Shown: positions 28,696 to 37,533, counted from the stretch's first letter. The stretch: DNA of 64,000 nucleotides from CAIWHR01 sp963779805 (GCA_963779805.1 CAVZZN010000007.1:248001-312000); one strand, 5' to 3'. Numbers and translations are program-made. Notes: a model not told the origin generated them from the letters alone.

Positions 28696-29533
28696 GGGCG
28701 GCCTCCGGTGGTGGTTGCTCCTCGACGGCATCGGCGAAGAGCATGGAGTGGATCTTGGCTTCGAGCGCCTGCACGGCTTCGGGATCGCTCTCCCCCGCGC
28801 GCGGCGGCAGGCTGTTGAGCTCCGCCTTCACCTGCCCCGGATGGGGCGAGAGCAGCAGGATGCGGCTGCCGATCTTGATCGCCTCGGGGATCGAGTGCGT
28901 CACGAACAGCACGGTGAAGCGCGTCTCTTCCCACAGCGCGAGCAGCTCGTCCTGCATCTTGCGCCGCGTGAGCGCGTCGAGCGCCGCGAACGGCTCGTCC
29001 ATGAGCAGCACGTCCGGCTCCATCGCCATGCCGCGGGCGATGGCCACGCGCTGCTTCATGCCGCCCGATAGCGTGTGCGGCAGGCTGTCGGCGAACTTGG
29101 CGAGGTTGACCTTGGCGATGTAGTGCATCGCGCGCTCCTCGGCCGCCTTGCGCGTGAGGCGTCCCGTCGCCAACAGGGGAAAGAGCACGTTGTCCTTGAC
29201 GGTCTTCCACGGCAGGAGCTGATCGAATTCCTGGAACACCATCATGCGATCGGGCCCGGGGCGCGTGATCGCCTCGCCCTTGAGCCGGATCTCGCCCTCG
29301 ACCGGGTGCATATAGCCCCCGACCGCCTTGAGCAGCGTCGACTTTCCGCAGCCGGACGGGCCCAGGAGGATGAAGCGCTCCGACCGGAACACCTGGAAGT
29401 CGACGCGGAACGTCGCCGTGACCAGGTGCTCGCGGGTCTTGTACTGGAGGGTCACGCCGCGAACGTCGAGCAGCGGCGCGTCGGGTGCCGGCGACGGCGC
29501 AGGCGATGGCGTCACGTTGGCAGCAGTGCTCAT
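28688..29533 (-). CDS. ABC transporter ATP-binding protein, SsuB/TauB type
   Basis: 281 residues. Walker A GPSGCGKST, signature LSGGMKQR, Walker B VLLMDEPF and the H-loop VTHSIPEA are all intact. The ATG overlaps the stop of the preceding PLP-enzyme gene by 4 bp (ATGA). It has a Pro-rich N-terminal tail (about 1-18) and a C-terminal extension beyond the core. It energises the sulfonate-class importer with the permease at 27829 and the binding protein at 30490. Confidence 0.9.
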   Translation of the reverse strand: MSTAANVTPSPAPSPAPDAPLLDVRGVTLQYKTREHLVTATFRVDFQVFRSERFILLGPSGCGKSTLLKAVGGYMHPVEGEIRLKGEAITRPGPDRMMVFQEFDQLLPWKTVKDNVLFPLLATGRLTRKAAEERAMHYIAKVNLAKFADSLPHTLSGGMKQRVAIARGMAMEPDVLLMDEPFAALDALTRRKMQDELLALWEETRFTVLFVTHSIPEAIKIGSRILLLSPHPGQVKAELNSLPPRAGESDPEAVQALEAKIHSMLFADAVEEQPPPEAAHG

Positions 29534-30484
29534 GATTGCCACGGCAGGCGGTCGAGATCGACGTTGCCGCCGGTGATGCACGATGCCGATCTTCGCACCG
29601 CGCAGTGCAATGGTGCCCTCGAGCAGGCACGCGAGCGGCACCGAGGACGACGGCTCCACGATGACCCGAAGCGCTTCCCAGCTCATGCGCATCGCGCGCA
29701 CGATGCCCGGCTCGGTGGCGGTGCCGATCGCCTCCACCTCGCGCGAGAGAATCGCGAACGTGCGCTCGGACAGCGATGTGCGCAGGCCGTCGGCGATGGT
29801 GTTCGGATGCTCCTGCGGAATCACGTGGCCGGCGGCCAGCGAGCGCTGCGCATCGTCGGCGCCGAGCGGCTCGGCCCCGAACACGCGCATGCCCGGACGC
29901 ACGCCGTGGGCGGCGATCGCGGTGCCCGACAGCAGGCCGCCGCCACCGCATGGCGTGACGATCGCATCGAGCCCGGGAACGTCCTCGAGCAGCTCGAGTG
30001 CGGCGGTGCCCTGTCCCGCGATCACGTGCTCGTTGTCGAACGGATGAACCAGCGTCGCCCCGCTTTCGGCCTGCACGGCGGCACACGTCGCCTCGCGCGC
30101 CGCGAGCGTGGGCGCGCAGAACCGGATGGTTCCGCCGTAAGCGCGCACGTTCGCCTGCTTGGCTGCGGGCGCGTTCTCGGGCATCACGATCCAGGCCGGA
30201 ATGCCGCGCAGACGTGCGGCATACGCGAGGGCGGCGCCGTGATTGCCGGACGAATGCGTGACCACACCGCGCGCGGCGACGTCGTCGGGCAACGCCATCA
30301 CGGCATTGACGGCACCGCGCGCCTTGAACGCGCCGACGTGCTGCAGGTTCTCGCACTTGAAGAAGAGCTGCGCGCCGACGGCGGCATCGAGCGCCTCGCT
30401 GGTCAGCACGGGCGTGCGCCGGACATGGCGTTGAACCCGGCTGCGCGCCGCCAGCACGGCACCGTAATCCGGCAGCGACGGCAT
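29530..30484 (-). CDS. PLP-dependent threonine/serine dehydratase-like lyase inside the sulfonate operon; frameshifted
   Basis: About 317 residues. The PLP lysine is Lys54 in GAFKARGAVNAV; the phosphate-binding loops SSGNHGAAL and TPCGGGGLLSG are present, placing it in fold-type II with catabolic threonine/serine dehydratases, threo-3-hydroxyaspartate ammonia-lyases and serine racemases. One inserted base near 29577 disrupts the end; corrected it reads IGIVITGGNVDLDRLPWQS and its stop overlaps the ATPase ATG. It sits 5 bp after the binding-protein gene. The reaction is unknown. A role on an amino-sulfonate or hydroxy amino acid delivered by the importer is plausible from location only. Confidence 0.8.
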
Positions 30485-30489
30485 GCGGA

Positions 30490-31497
30490 TCAGCCGCCCT
30501 GGAGGTTGTGCGCGTTCGGGAAGAACAGGTCCTTCCACGAATCGGGCTTGACCTTGATGGAGCCGGTCTTGAGCATGAAGTTCACGTACTTCATCACGCT
30601 CTCCGGCGTCGTGGTGTACCTGATGCCGGGGTCGTTGAGCATCTTGAGGATGTCGTCGACCTTGTCCTTCTTGTCCTTCGAGATCCGCAGGTAGGCTTCG
30701 GCCGCGCCGCGCTTGTCGGCATTGATGCTGGCGATCGCCTCGTCGAGCGCCTTGACGAATGCATCGTACAGCTTGGGATTGTCGTTGCGGAACTTGGACG
30801 TCGTCCACACCAGGTTGAAGGTGGCCGGGCCGCCGAGGACGTCGTAGGAGTTGAGGACGGTATGGATGCCGGGCTTCTCGAGCTGCTGGTACTGGAACGG
30901 CGGCGAGCTGAAATGCGCCGTGATCTCGGATGCACCCGAGAGCAGCGCGGTCTGCGCGTCCGGATGGGACATGGACACGGTCAGGTGATCGAGCTTGTTC
31001 TGCTGACCTTCGCCGAAGGCCTTCTCGGCCGCCATCTGAAGCGTGATCGCCTGGATCGACACCTTCACCGCCGGCAGCGCGATCTTGTCCTTGTCGGTGA
31101 AGTCGCGGATCGTCTTGACCGCCGGATTGCGCGTGTTGAGGTACAGCGGCATCGAGTTCATGGCCGCTACCGCCTTCACGTCGGCGTTGCCCTTCGTGCG
31201 CGCCCAGAGCGTCACCAGCGGAGCCACGCCGCCGGAGGCGAACTGCAGGCTGTTCGACAGCATCGCATCGTTCATGACGTTGCCGCCGGCGAACTTCGCC
31301 CAGCCCACCTTCACGTCGAGTCCCGCCGCCTTCGCGTGCTTCTCGATGAGCTTGCGCTCCTCCATCAGCATGAGCGGCAGATAGCTGATCCCGTACTGCT
31401 GCGCGACCTTGATCTCGCTCATCTCCGCGCGCGCCATTGCGCCCGAGAGCAGCGCGAACGAAGCGACGAGCACACCCAGCCAGCGTTTCCTTGCCAT
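30490..31497 (-). CDS. Periplasmic binding protein of a sulfonate-class ABC importer
   Basis: 335 residues from the ATG at 31497, with GGAGGAG seven bases upstream. The signal peptide is MARKRWLGVLVASFALLSGAMARAE. It is an NMT1/SsuA-like domain (EIKVAQQYGISYLPLMLMEE, VGWAKFAGGNVMNDAMLSN). It is the first gene after the promoter at 31523. The ligand is inferred from the operon (sulfolactate or related C3 sulfonate), not from the binding-site residues. Confidence 0.87.
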   Translation of the reverse strand: MARKRWLGVLVASFALLSGAMARAEMSEIKVAQQYGISYLPLMLMEERKLIEKHAKAAGLDVKVGWAKFAGGNVMNDAMLSNSLQFASGGVAPLVTLWARTKGNADVKAVAAMNSMPLYLNTRNPAVKTIRDFTDKDKIALPAVKVSIQAITLQMAAEKAFGEGQQNKLDHLTVSMSHPDAQTALLSGASEITAHFSSPPFQYQQLEKPGIHTVLNSYDVLGGPATFNLVWTTSKFRNDNPKLYDAFVKALDEAIASINADKRGAAEAYLRISKDKKDKVDDILKMLNDPGIRYTTTPESVMKYVNFMLKTGSIKVKPDSWKDLFFPNAHNLQGG

Positions 31498-31522
31498 TGC
31501 GGTCTCCTCCAGAAGGCGTCCC

Positions 31523-31560
31523 ATTATAGGGACGGCCGACACTCTTGCTTAGGCCGTCCC
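31523..31560 (-). promoter_or_regulatory. Promoter -10 box abutting a 9-bp palindrome, upstream of the ABC importer
   Basis: On the minus strand a perfect TATAAT (31528-31523) directly follows a hairpin or operator with arms GGGACGGCC (31552-31560 and 31529-31537) and a 14-nt spacer. The palindrome covers the -35 region, so it could be an operator. It could also terminate the suyB transcript, although no T-run follows. Confidence 0.55.
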
Positions 31561-31638
31561 GTGCTTTCCATCGAGCGGCCGGCGGCAGCGCCGGTGAACG
31601 TGGCTGCCAACGAGGCCGGCAGCCGATGCGTGGATGCC

Positions 31639-32799
31639 TTATGCGCTTTCGTACAGCCGCGTCAGCACGAACTCGCGATGGCCGAGGGCTTCCGCCGCAG
31701 TGAGCCGCCCGTTCGCGGTGCGGAACATCATGTCGATCAGCTTGTCGCCCGCCTGGCCCATGGTGATCTCGCGCTGCAGAAGGCCCGTGACGTCGACGTC
31801 GATGTGCTCGCTCATCGTGCGTACGGTTCGCGGGTTCGCGCACAGCTTGATGACCGGCAGGATCGGATTGCCGATGACGTTGCCCTGTCCCGTGGGGAAG
31901 AAGTGCACCACGAACCCTGCCGCGGCGACGAGGGTCACCATCTCCGCGGCAGCGGACGACGAGTCCATGAACCACAGGCCGGGGCCGGTCGGTTCCTCGG
32001 CCTTGTCGAGCACGCCGTCGACGACGCACTTCTTTCCGATCTTCTGGATGTTCCCGAGCGCCTTCTCCTCGATCGTGGTGAGACCGCCCGCGATGTTGCC
32101 CTTGGTGGGCTGCGAGTCCGAGAGGTCGGAGGTCTTGTGGCGGTTGATGACCTCTTGATACCGATCGAACATGCGCATGAAGTCGGCGCGAACCTTGTCG
32201 TTGCGGCAGCGCGCCGCGACGATCTGCTCGCCGCCGGTCAGCTCGGTGGTTTCGCCGAATACGAGCGTGCAGCCCGCCGCGTACAGCTTGTCGAACGCGT
32301 CGCCCACCGTCGGGTTCGAGCCGCAGCCCGAAGTGGTGTCGGACTCGCCGCACTTGCACGAGACCCACAGCTCCTTCAGCGCGCACTCCTCGCGCTGCCT
32401 TTCGGTCGCCCACTGCACGTATTCGCGCGCGGCCTTCGACGCCCGCATGATCGTGTCGTGATCGCCGTGGAGCTCGATGCCGAAGCCGCTCACCGGCTTG
32501 CCGGTGGCAGCGATGCCTTCGACCACGCGCTTAGTCCACTGCTCTTCGATCCCGATCACCACGACCGCGGCGACGTTGGGGTTGGCACCCGTGCCGATGA
32601 GGGTGCGGAAATGCAGGTCGAGGTCGGCACCGAACTGCAGCCGTCCGTAGGGATGGGGAATCGCCATCGTGCCCTTGATGTTGTGGGCAACGGCTTCGCA
32701 CGCGGCGTTGGCGAGGTCGTCGACGGGCAGGATGATGACGTGATTGCGAACGCCGACGCGACCGTTCTCGCGGCGGTAACCGAGGAATGTGCTTTGCAT
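31639..32799 (-). CDS. suyB: (2R)-sulfolactate sulfo-lyase, large subunit
   Basis: 386 residues, the usual SuyB length. It belongs to the UxaA/altronate-dehydratase C-terminal family, with features I recognise from SuyB: GYRRENGRVGVRNHVIILP, PHPYGRLQFGADLDLHFRTL, CKCGESDTTSGCGSNPTVGD and the C-terminal RLYESA. With SuyA it cleaves (R)-3-sulfolactate into pyruvate and bisulfite in the cytoplasm. The ATG at 32799 is chosen from family alignment. The gene is intact, preceded by suyA and followed by the importer genes. Altronate hydrolase is excluded because the small subunit is a separate SuyA-type protein and the neighbours are sulfonate genes. Confidence 0.9.
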   Translation of the reverse strand: MQSTFLGYRRENGRVGVRNHVIILPVDDLANAACEAVAHNIKGTMAIPHPYGRLQFGADLDLHFRTLIGTGANPNVAAVVVIGIEEQWTKRVVEGIAATGKPVSGFGIELHGDHDTIMRASKAAREYVQWATERQREECALKELWVSCKCGESDTTSGCGSNPTVGDAFDKLYAAGCTLVFGETTELTGGEQIVAARCRNDKVRADFMRMFDRYQEVINRHKTSDLSDSQPTKGNIAGGLTTIEEKALGNIQKIGKKCVVDGVLDKAEEPTGPGLWFMDSSSAAAEMVTLVAAAGFVVHFFPTGQGNVIGNPILPVIKLCANPRTVRTMSEHIDVDVTGLLQREITMGQAGDKLIDMMFRTANGRLTAAEALGHREFVLTRLYESA

Positions 32800-33046
32800 G
32801 CTTGAGCCTTTGATGTGCAGCGCTGCTGTCGAAGCGAACGTGGCGAGGGAAACCGGATGAGGGCTGCGTAACCGCTGGACGACCACCGCGAGGTGGTGCG
32901 GGGTTGCAGCGTGGACCATCCAGTTCGCAGATGGGCGTCAGGCGAGGCGGACGCGCGCCGAGGAGCGGAACGTACTCAAAGGTACGTGAGCACCGCAGGC
33001 GCACGGCCAACGAAGCATGGCAGCCATCTGCGCGCTCGGCGAGCGA
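32800..33046. other. 247-bp spacer between suyA and suyB, with small inverted repeats
   Basis: No credible coding sequence. It contains the short palindromes CGTAC-TCAAAG-GTACG (about 32970-32985) and ACCACCGCGAGGTGGT (about 32881-32896). suyA and suyB are normally close together, so a gap of this size is unusual and may hold an intergenic repeat element or an internal regulatory site. Confidence 0.4.
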
Positions 33047-33328
33047 TTACCAGCGCTTGGTCTTGATGTTGTGGACATGCGCATGCTCCCCCGTGCGGAT
33101 GGGCGCCACCACCTTGCCGATATCGATGCCGTACTTGATCACGGTGTCGCCGGGCTTCATGTCGCGCAGGGCGACCTTGTGCCCGATGGGGATGTCCTGA
33201 ACGCAGCCGAGCGTGACCGTGCGGTCCTCGTCGAGGATGAGCCCGTTGAGGGTCATGCCGGCGGTGACGCCTTCGACCACGACCACCGCGACCGAGTCGT
33301 TCGGGTCATGCAAAACGCAATGGATCAT
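33047..33328 (-). CDS. suyA: (2R)-sulfolactate sulfo-lyase, small subunit
   Basis: 93 residues of the SAF/UxaA N-terminal type: HDPNDSVAVVVVEGVTAG, DIPIGHKVALRDMKPGDTVI and the C-terminal GEHAHVHNIKTKRW, which match SuyA. It pairs with SuyB. The start at 33328 has GGAG upstream. It is the first gene of the operon, 89 bp after rnhB, with its own promoter-like sequence. Confidence 0.9.
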   Translation of the reverse strand: MIHCVLHDPNDSVAVVVVEGVTAGMTLNGLILDEDRTVTLGCVQDIPIGHKVALRDMKPGDTVIKYGIDIGKVVAPIRTGEHAHVHNIKTKRW

Positions 33329-33365
33329 GCCAACACTCCGGGGTAATGACGATGCGGGACGTGCG

Positions 33366-33395
33366 ATGCTAATCCGCGCCCTTCGCGACCGTCAA
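33366..33395 (-). promoter_or_regulatory. Possible sigma-70 promoter of suyA
   Basis: On the minus strand TTGACG (33395-33390) and TAGCAT (33371-33366) are 18 bp apart, in the short gap between rnhB and suyA. The -10 box matches at four of six positions. It would separate the sulfolactate operon from the housekeeping lpx transcript. Confidence 0.45.
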
Positions 33396-33417
33396 CCGCG
33401 CAGCGACGCGACGCCTG

Positions 33418-33984
33418 CTAGAAAGCGAACGCGGACTGGACGACGGGCGCGAAGCTGCGCCGATGCGCGGGGCACGGTCCATGCCGGTCGAGCGCGGCGA
33501 GATGCTCCGGTGTGCCGTAACCCTTGTTTTGTGCGAAACCGTACTGCGGATACTGCGCGTCGAGCGCGACCAGCATCGCGTCGCGCGCCGTCTTCGCGAT
33601 GATCGACGCCGCCGAGATCACGGCGATGTCGCGATCGCCCTTGACGATCGGATGCGTCGGGCAGCCGAGCTCGGGGCAGCGGTCGCCGTCGATGAGCACC
33701 TCCTGCGGCGTGACGCCGAGCGCTTCGACGGCGCGCCGCATCGCGACCATCGTCGCCTGCAGGATGTTGATGCGATCGATCTCGTCGACATCGGCGCTGC
33801 CGATGCTCCAGGCGATCGCGCGCGTGCGGATGAGCGCGGCGAGCTGCTCGCGCCTCGGGGCCGGAAGGAGCTTCGAGTCACGCAGGCCCTTGATCCGGCG
33901 CTCGGGGTCGAGGATCACCGCGGCAGCCACGACGGGACCCGCGAGCGGCCCGCGCCCCGCCTCGTCCACCCCCACGATCAACAT
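33418..33984 (-). CDS. rnhB: Ribonuclease HII
   Basis: 188 residues, full length. The active-site motif VDEAGRGPLAGPVVAA (6-21), the Asp in LIDGDRCPEL and AASIIAKTARDAM are all in place. It removes ribonucleotides from DNA. Its ATG overlaps the lpxB stop by 7 bp, the usual order at the end of the lpx block. Confidence 0.95.
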   Translation of the reverse strand: MLIVGVDEAGRGPLAGPVVAAAVILDPERRIKGLRDSKLLPAPRREQLAALIRTRAIAWSIGSADVDEIDRINILQATMVAMRRAVEALGVTPQEVLIDGDRCPELGCPTHPIVKGDRDIAVISAASIIAKTARDAMLVALDAQYPQYGFAQNKGYGTPEHLAALDRHGPCPAHRRSFAPVVQSAFAF

Positions 33985-35138
33985 GACACTCCGGCCCTCT
34001 CGAGTTCGTCCTGCACCGCCGCGGCAGCAAGCGCGCCCGTGTCCGCCGCAAGCGCATGCGCCATCTCGGCGAACGCGGCCTCGAGGCGTGCGCGCACCAG
34101 CGCGTCGTCGTAGAGATTGAGCAGCGCCTGCGCGAGGTTGGCGGCGGTTGCATTGTCCTGCAGAAGCTCGGGCACCACAAACATGCCCGCGATGACGTTC
34201 GGCAGACCGACCCAGGGCACGCGCAGCTTGCGCCGGACGAGCCTCGCCGTGACGGGATTGACGCGGTAGAAGATCACGTGCGGGCAGCGCGCCATGGCCG
34301 CTTCCAGCGTTGCGGTTCCCGAGGCCACCAGGGCCGCGTCCGCGGCCTGCAGCGCGTCGGTGGCGTGCCCGTACATCAGCGTGACCGGCAGCTCGGCCTC
34401 GGTGCGCTGGCCGAGCGCCTGCGCGAACAGGTCGCGCGTCTCGCGCGTCGCGAGCGGCACGACGAAACGCATGTCCGGCCGCTCGAAGTGCAGTAGCGTC
34501 GCGGCGTCGAGCAGGAGGTCGGCGTGCATCTCGACCTCCGACAGCCGGCTGCCGGGCAGCAGCGCGATCAACGGCTGCGCGCCGGGGAGCTGCAGTCGTT
34601 CGCGGGCGAGCTTTCGCGTTCCGCGGTGCGCGGCATGCTGCGCGAGCGGATGACCGACGAACGTGACGTTGAGGCCCGAGCCTTCGTAGACCGCGGGCTC
34701 GAACGGAAACAGCGCTAGCAGCCGATCGACGCTGCGCGCGATCCCGGGGATCCGCTCACGCCGCCATGCCCACACCGACGGGCTCACGAAATGCATGGTG
34801 CGGATGCCGCGGCGCTTGAGCTTGCGCTCGAGCCCGAGGTTGAAATCGGGTGCGTCGACCCCGACGAACAGCTGCACCGGCTCCGCCGCAAAGCGCCGGA
34901 CCAGGCTTCGACGCAGGCGCACGAGTGCCGGCAGGCGACCGAGAACCTCCACCAGCCCGCGCACCGCGAGCAGGTCGATGGGATGCCAGGACTCGACGCC
35001 GGCGGCCTGCATGCGTGGCCCGCCGATCCCTACGAACCGCGCCTGCGGCAACTGGCGCTTCACTGCGGCCACGAGGATGGCACCGAGCGCGTCGCCCGAG
35101 GGCTCGCCGGCGACGATGCCGATCGTGAGCGGCCTCAC
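33978..35138 (-). CDS. lpxB: Lipid-A-disaccharide synthase
   Basis: 386 residues from the GTG at 35138 (VRPLTIGIVAGEPSGDALGA). Glycosyltransferase family 19 motifs are present: VGIGGPRMQAAGVESW, FVSPSVWAWRRERI, LPGSRLSEVEMH and VASGTATLEAAMARCPHVIFYR. It condenses UDP-2,3-diacylglucosamine with lipid X in lipid A synthesis. It starts 10 bp after lpxA. Confidence 0.95.
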   Translation of the reverse strand: MRPLTIGIVAGEPSGDALGAILVAAVKRQLPQARFVGIGGPRMQAAGVESWHPIDLLAVRGLVEVLGRLPALVRLRRSLVRRFAAEPVQLFVGVDAPDFNLGLERKLKRRGIRTMHFVSPSVWAWRRERIPGIARSVDRLLALFPFEPAVYEGSGLNVTFVGHPLAQHAAHRGTRKLARERLQLPGAQPLIALLPGSRLSEVEMHADLLLDAATLLHFERPDMRFVVPLATRETRDLFAQALGQRTEAELPVTLMYGHATDALQAADAALVASGTATLEAAMARCPHVIFYRVNPVTARLVRRKLRVPWVGLPNVIAGMFVVPELLQDNATAANLAQALLNLYDDALVRARLEAAFAEMAHALAADTGALAAAAVQDELERAGVSC

Positions 35139-35148
35139 GGACGCGCCA

Positions 35149-35925
35149 TCAGCGAACGATCCCCCGTCCGCTCGTGCGCAGGAAGTCGAGCAGCGGTGCA
35201 ATCACCGGCTCGGTTGCCGCGGCCGCTTCGAGCGCGGCGCGCGCCTCGTCGAGCGAGCGCCCCTCGCGATAGAGCACGCGGTACGCGCGGCGTACGGCGG
35301 CGATCTCGTCCGCGCTGAACCCGCGCCGGCGCAGCCCTTCGTTGTTCGTGCCGTGCGGCTTGGCCGGGTATCCGGACACGGTCACGAACGGCGGCACGTC
35401 CTGCAGCACGATGCCCCCCGCGGCGATCATCGCGTGCGCGCCGACGCGGCAGAACTGATGCACGCCGGTGAAGCCGCCCATGACCACCCAGTCGCCGATC
35501 GTGACGTGGCCGGCGAGCTGCGCGTTGTTCGAGAACGTGGTGTTGTCACCGACCACGCAGTCGTGCGCGATGTGCACGTAAGCGAGCAGCCAGTTTCCGT
35601 TGCCCACACGCGTTTCGCCGCGGTCCTGCGCCGTGCCGGCATGAATGGTGACGAACTCGCGGACGACGTTGTCGTCGCCGATGCGCACGGACGTCGGCTC
35701 GCCGCCGTATTTGCGGTCCTGGGCGATCTCGCCGATCGACGTGAACTGGAAGATGCGGTTGCGCGCACCGATCACCGTGCGGCCGGTGATGACGACATGG
35801 GGACCCACGACGCTGCCCGCGCCGATGCGCACGTGCGCGCCGACGATCGAATACGCGCCGATCTCGACGTCGGCCGCGAGCTCCGCGCCGCTTTCGACGA
35901 GCGCAGTGGGATGCACGCGCACCAT
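35149..35925 (-). CDS. lpxA: Acyl-ACP:UDP-GlcNAc O-acyltransferase
   Basis: 258 residues. A left-handed parallel beta-helix of hexapeptide repeats, with the catalytic-His segment AYVHIAHDCVVGDNTTFSNN and the C-terminal HGTNNEGLRRRGFS typical of LpxA. First committed step of lipid A synthesis. The ATG at 35925 is 5 bp after the fabZ stop. Confidence 0.95.
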   Translation of the reverse strand: MVRVHPTALVESGAELAADVEIGAYSIVGAHVRIGAGSVVGPHVVITGRTVIGARNRIFQFTSIGEIAQDRKYGGEPTSVRIGDDNVVREFVTIHAGTAQDRGETRVGNGNWLLAYVHIAHDCVVGDNTTFSNNAQLAGHVTIGDWVVMGGFTGVHQFCRVGAHAMIAAGGIVLQDVPPFVTVSGYPAKPHGTNNEGLRRRGFSADEIAAVRRAYRVLYREGRSLDEARAALEAAAATEPVIAPLLDFLRTSGRGIVR

Positions 35926-35930
35926 CGCAA

Positions 35931-36431
35931 TCAGGCTCCGCCGCCTTCGCTCTCGCCTTGCGCTGCCGTCCTGCCCGTCGATCGGATCGCCGCCATCAGC
36001 TCGCCTTCCGCGGCGATCTCGCCGTCGACGAGCGCGCGCGTCGCGAACTTGCCGACGCCACGCACGACCCGCACCACCTCGGCCTCGAGGATCAGCTGGT
36101 CGCCGGGCACCACCTGGCGCCGGAAGCGCGCGCGGTCGATGCCGGCGAAGAAGATCAGCGAGCCGGTGCTGTGGCGCGTGCCCCGCATGAGGTGGGAAAG
36201 GATTGCGGCGGTCTGGGCGAGCGCCTCGATCACGAGCACGCCGGGCATGACGGGGAACTCGGGGAAGTGTCCGACGAAGAATGGCTCGTTCATCGTCACG
36301 TTCTTCACGCCGCGGATGAAGCGCCCCGGCTCGCTCGCCAGCACCCGGTCGATGAGCAGGAACGGATAGCGGTGCGGGAGGATCGTCATGATCTCCTGGA
36401 TGTCCATCGCCCCGTGCTCTTGGGTGCTCAT
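35931..36431 (-). CDS. fabZ: 3-hydroxyacyl-ACP dehydratase FabZ
   Basis: 166 residues. Hot-dog fold with active-site motifs LPHRYPFLLIDRV, VGHFPEFPVMPGVLVIEALAQ and FAGIDRARFRR. The ATG at 36431 overlaps the lpxD stop by 4 bp (ATGA) and has GGAGG upstream; a second ATG at 36407 gives a shorter form. A short C-terminal tail (TGRTAAQGESEGGGA) is additional. It supplies fatty-acid elongation beside the lipid A genes. Confidence 0.94.
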   Translation of the reverse strand: MSTQEHGAMDIQEIMTILPHRYPFLLIDRVLASEPGRFIRGVKNVTMNEPFFVGHFPEFPVMPGVLVIEALAQTAAILSHLMRGTRHSTGSLIFFAGIDRARFRRQVVPGDQLILEAEVVRVVRGVGKFATRALVDGEIAAEGELMAAIRSTGRTAAQGESEGGGA

Positions 36432-37474
36432 TTCGCCTCCTCCTCGTTCGCATCCGACGCCCCGCCGGAAGGGTGCTCGAGCGCGTGCACGCGCGCTTCC
36501 AGGGCTCCCAACCGCCGCAGCGACGAGGCCATGCGCAGCCACTGCTTGTGCGGCTGCGTCGGAAACACGCCGCTGTAGACGCCAGGCTCCGTGATGTCGC
36601 TGAACACGGGCGTGGCGCCCGATACCGTCGTCCCGTCGACGATCGTCAGGTGGCCGCCGATCATCGCGGCGCCGCCGATCAGGCAGTTGCGGCCGATGTG
36701 CACGCTGCCGGCGATGCCGACGCAACCTGCGATGGCCGTGTGCTGCCCGATCCGGCAGTTGTGCCCGACCTGGATCTGGTTGTCCAGCTTGACGTCGTCC
36801 TCGATGACGGTGTCCTCGATCGCGCCGCGGTCGATCGTCGTGTTCGCGCCGATCTCGACATCATTGCCGACGATCACGCGTCCGACCTGCGGGATCTTGA
36901 GCCAGCGACCCTCCTCTTGCGCCATGCCGAAGCCGTCGGCCCCGATCACGGCACCGCTGTGCACGATCGTGCGGGCCCCGATGCGGCAGCCGTCGTACAA
37001 GGTGACGTTGGCGTGCAGCACCGCGTCATCGCCGATCTCGCACGCCGCGCCGATGACGCAGCCCGCCCCGATGCTTGCGCGCTCGCCGACGACGGTACCT
37101 TCGCCGATGCACGCGCGGGGCCCGACGCTCGCGCTCGCGGCGATGTGCGCGCCGGATGCGATCACCGCGGTGCCATGGACGCCGGGCACCACGGGCGCAC
37201 GCGGATGCAGGAGTTGCGCGACCTTCGCATAGGTCGCGTAGGGATTGCTGCTCACGAGCTTCGACGCAGTCGTGTGCGGCGCCATCGCCGGTGAAAGGAT
37301 CACCGCGCCTGCGCGCGATTGCGCGAGCTCCTTGCGATACTTCGGATTGGCGAGAAAGGCGATGCAGTCCGGCGTCGCCGACTGGAGCGTCGCCACGCGC
37401 GAGATCGGCAGCGCGCCGTCGCCCTCGAGCGCAGCGCCCACGCGCGCAGCGATGTCGGCAAGCGGGATCGACAC
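36428..37474 (-). CDS. lpxD: UDP-3-O-acylglucosamine N-acyltransferase
   Basis: 348 residues from a GTG start at 37474. N-terminal uridine-binding domain (about 1-100) and hexapeptide beta-helix, with the catalytic-His region DNQIQVGHNCRIGQHTAIAG and the substrate motif HSGAVIGADGFGMAQEEGRW. Third acyl-transfer step of lipid A. Ends in a short acidic tail (SDANEEEAK). Confidence 0.95.
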   Translation of the reverse strand: MSIPLADIAARVGAALEGDGALPISRVATLQSATPDCIAFLANPKYRKELAQSRAGAVILSPAMAPHTTASKLVSSNPYATYAKVAQLLHPRAPVVPGVHGTAVIASGAHIAASASVGPRACIGEGTVVGERASIGAGCVIGAACEIGDDAVLHANVTLYDGCRIGARTIVHSGAVIGADGFGMAQEEGRWLKIPQVGRVIVGNDVEIGANTTIDRGAIEDTVIEDDVKLDNQIQVGHNCRIGQHTAIAGCVGIAGSVHIGRNCLIGGAAMIGGHLTIVDGTTVSGATPVFSDITEPGVYSGVFPTQPHKQWLRMASSLRRLGALEARVHALEHPSGGASDANEEEAK

Positions 37475-37533
37475 GGCGCGCTCGCGAGACGTGGGCGGTC
37501 GGTGCAGCGGTGCCTTCGCGCGGAACGCCGGGG

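Noticed and set aside
31639..33328. Altronate hydrolase (UxaA) for the suyA/suyB pair
   Set aside because: Sequence signatures, split subunits and the surrounding sulfonate genes fit sulfolactate sulfo-lyase better.
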